64,000 bases of DNA from Pseudocercospora fijiensis CIRAD86 (lineage: Eukaryota > Ascomycota > Dothideomycetes > Mycosphaerellales > Mycosphaerellaceae): positions 2,605,386 through 2,669,385 of the forward strand of contig NW_006921533.1 in the NCBI RefSeq assembly GCF_000340215.1. The letters run 5' to 3'. Within the stretch, counting starts at the first letter, position 1, and each line of letters begins with the position of its first letter. The position numbers were made by a program, and so were the translations under genes. The notes beneath the pieces were generated by a model. The model saw only the letters and a list, made by a program, of their open reading frames with translations. It was not told where the DNA came from and made no database searches. Of the stretch, positions 63,193 to 64,000 are shown in pieces.

Positions 63193-63570
63193 TCATCTTC
63201 GCAGCTTCGAAGGCAGCTTGAGGACGGCGAGCGAGGATGCAGTATCGCTTGTCGAGCAGTCTATGAGAATTTTCTTGCCCGGGTCGGATGCAAGGACTCC
63301 TTTGCCATCTTCGAGATATACAGCTCTGACATGACTGCCTTCAGGCACCATACTGAGAATGAAGTCCGACTTGTCCGCTACCTCTTTACTACTCTTGCAA
63401 GCGTGCACCATTTTCTCTTATCGTTTACAAGTGTGCTGACGTTCTCTTCAATAACATCAAAGACGCAGAAATGAGTACCGCTGTCCATTTTGCTGACGAG
63501 GCTTTTTGCTATAGGAATTTCCTGGGCCGATCCAGCCGATGGTCTTTAGGAGTTGCTCAGCCATCGTCAT
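63193..63570 (-). pseudogene. 3-hydroxyisobutyrate dehydrogenase-like pseudogene
   Basis: A fragment of a 6-phosphogluconate/3-hydroxyisobutyrate dehydrogenase family gene, read in three different frames on the minus strand. Frame one starts MTMAEQLLKTIGWIGPGN (63570 to about 63515), the beginning of the NAD-binding fold. The family GxGxxG motif is broken there. Frame two continues PIAKSLVSKMDSGTHFCVFD then VIEENVSTLVND. Frame three continues HACKSSKEVADKSDFILSMV, PEGSHVRAVYLEDGKGVLAS and KKILIDCSTSDTASSLAV before unrelated sequence and a stop at 63193. At least two indels and loss of the whole C-terminal catalytic domain make function very unlikely. Confidence 0.82.
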
Positions 63571-64000
63571 TGCTTTGGTCGATATCGTGACGCGTGTACA
63601 AGCGTGTAGAAGGAGGGTAAGCCATCTTAAGGCTCGGCAGACGACGACCTCGTTAAGATAGCCGTGTAGTGGAGAATTGATTGCAAATACCCTGGAGGTG
63701 AGAGTATGTATGGGGCCCCGCGAAGCTCGGACCAGGCCGCCAAGCACCTTCTAACAGCACGTTCCCTCTCCGCTCTCCTGTACACCCTTGCAATACATTA
63801 TTCTGCCAGGTGTAGCTGATGAAAAGCAAGCAGCTGAGCGTCAATTCGAGCAAAATTTCATTCTCATGGCAGCCACTGATCCCTTAAGGTGCCGTGATGC
63901 CAGCTTCTTTTGGTACGGAGGTTTATTCCCAAACGGTCGAACCGCACGTGAATGTCCCGCCATGGGACTGGAGATAGAAGCCCGCAGAATCTCCCTTCTG
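63571..64000. other. Window end, no gene recognised
   Basis: 430 bp with only short random frames. It would hold the former promoter of the dehydrogenase fragment. Confidence 0.35.

Noticed and set aside
1..64000. tRNA, rRNA and CRISPR features
   Set aside because: I looked by eye for tRNA B-box-like GGTTCRANTCC sequences and regularly spaced short repeats and found none; a tRNAscan run would be decisive.

Overview
The window looks like nuclear DNA of a filamentous ascomycete (Pezizomycotina), most likely a Dothideomycete. The evidence is the gene set (Zn2Cys6 and BrlA-like regulators, fungal-type PEX11, Yvc1 and Eaf7), short introns of about 47-70 bp with CTRAC-type branch sites, intergenic gaps of about 0.3-2.5 kb, and a transposon carrying the CpA-to-TpA scars of repeat-induced point mutation. 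I infer the class; no single feature proves it.

Layout. 0-9 kb: LSM7 (-), a Zn2Cys6 factor (+), a 2.5-kb regulatory gap, a BrlA-like C2H2 regulator (+), and a small SRPBCC protein (-). 9-18 kb: PUS7 (+), a zinc-binding hypothetical (+), a WRAP73-type WD40 protein (-), and PEX11 (+) divergent from WRAP73. 18-21.5 kb: a DUF7730/F-box-like hypothetical and small uncertain ORFs. 21.5-24.8 kb: a complete but dead 3,255-bp Mutator-like (MULE) DNA transposon with 51-bp terminal inverted repeats and a perfect 9-bp target duplication, inserted just upstream of a bZIP gene (25.1-26.8 kb).

28-36 kb: a low-complexity hypothetical (-), a small Tim17-like membrane protein (-) divergent from eIF4B/TIF3 (+), and a conserved fungal hypothetical (-). 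36-46.5 kb: a gene-poor stretch, a delta-7-sterol-reductase (DHCR7)-like gene with a damaged signature block (-), a SprT-like protein with a substituted catalytic residue (-), an Mpv17/PMP22 protein (-), and a Cys-containing hypothetical (+). 47-56 kb: a membrane/coiled-coil gene split by a 28-bp tandem duplication (-), an NDUFAF6-like complex I assembly factor (-) divergent from RAD5 (+), and a short hypothetical (+). 56.3-57.5 kb: a degenerate tandem array of about 160-bp units. 58-64 kb: an uncertain exon, EAF7 (-) divergent from YVC1 (+), and a frameshifted dehydrogenase pseudogene (-).

Most genes are ordinary housekeeping or regulatory genes in no functional cluster: RNA biology (LSM7, PUS7, eIF4B), chromatin and DNA repair (EAF7, RAD5), organelle biogenesis (PEX11, Mpv17, Tim17-like, NDUFAF6), vacuolar calcium (YVC1) and three transcription factors. 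No biosynthetic cluster, tRNA, rRNA or CRISPR was seen. The unusual content is the MULE, the decayed satellite-like array, the DHCR7-like gene, and three loci with disrupted reading frames.
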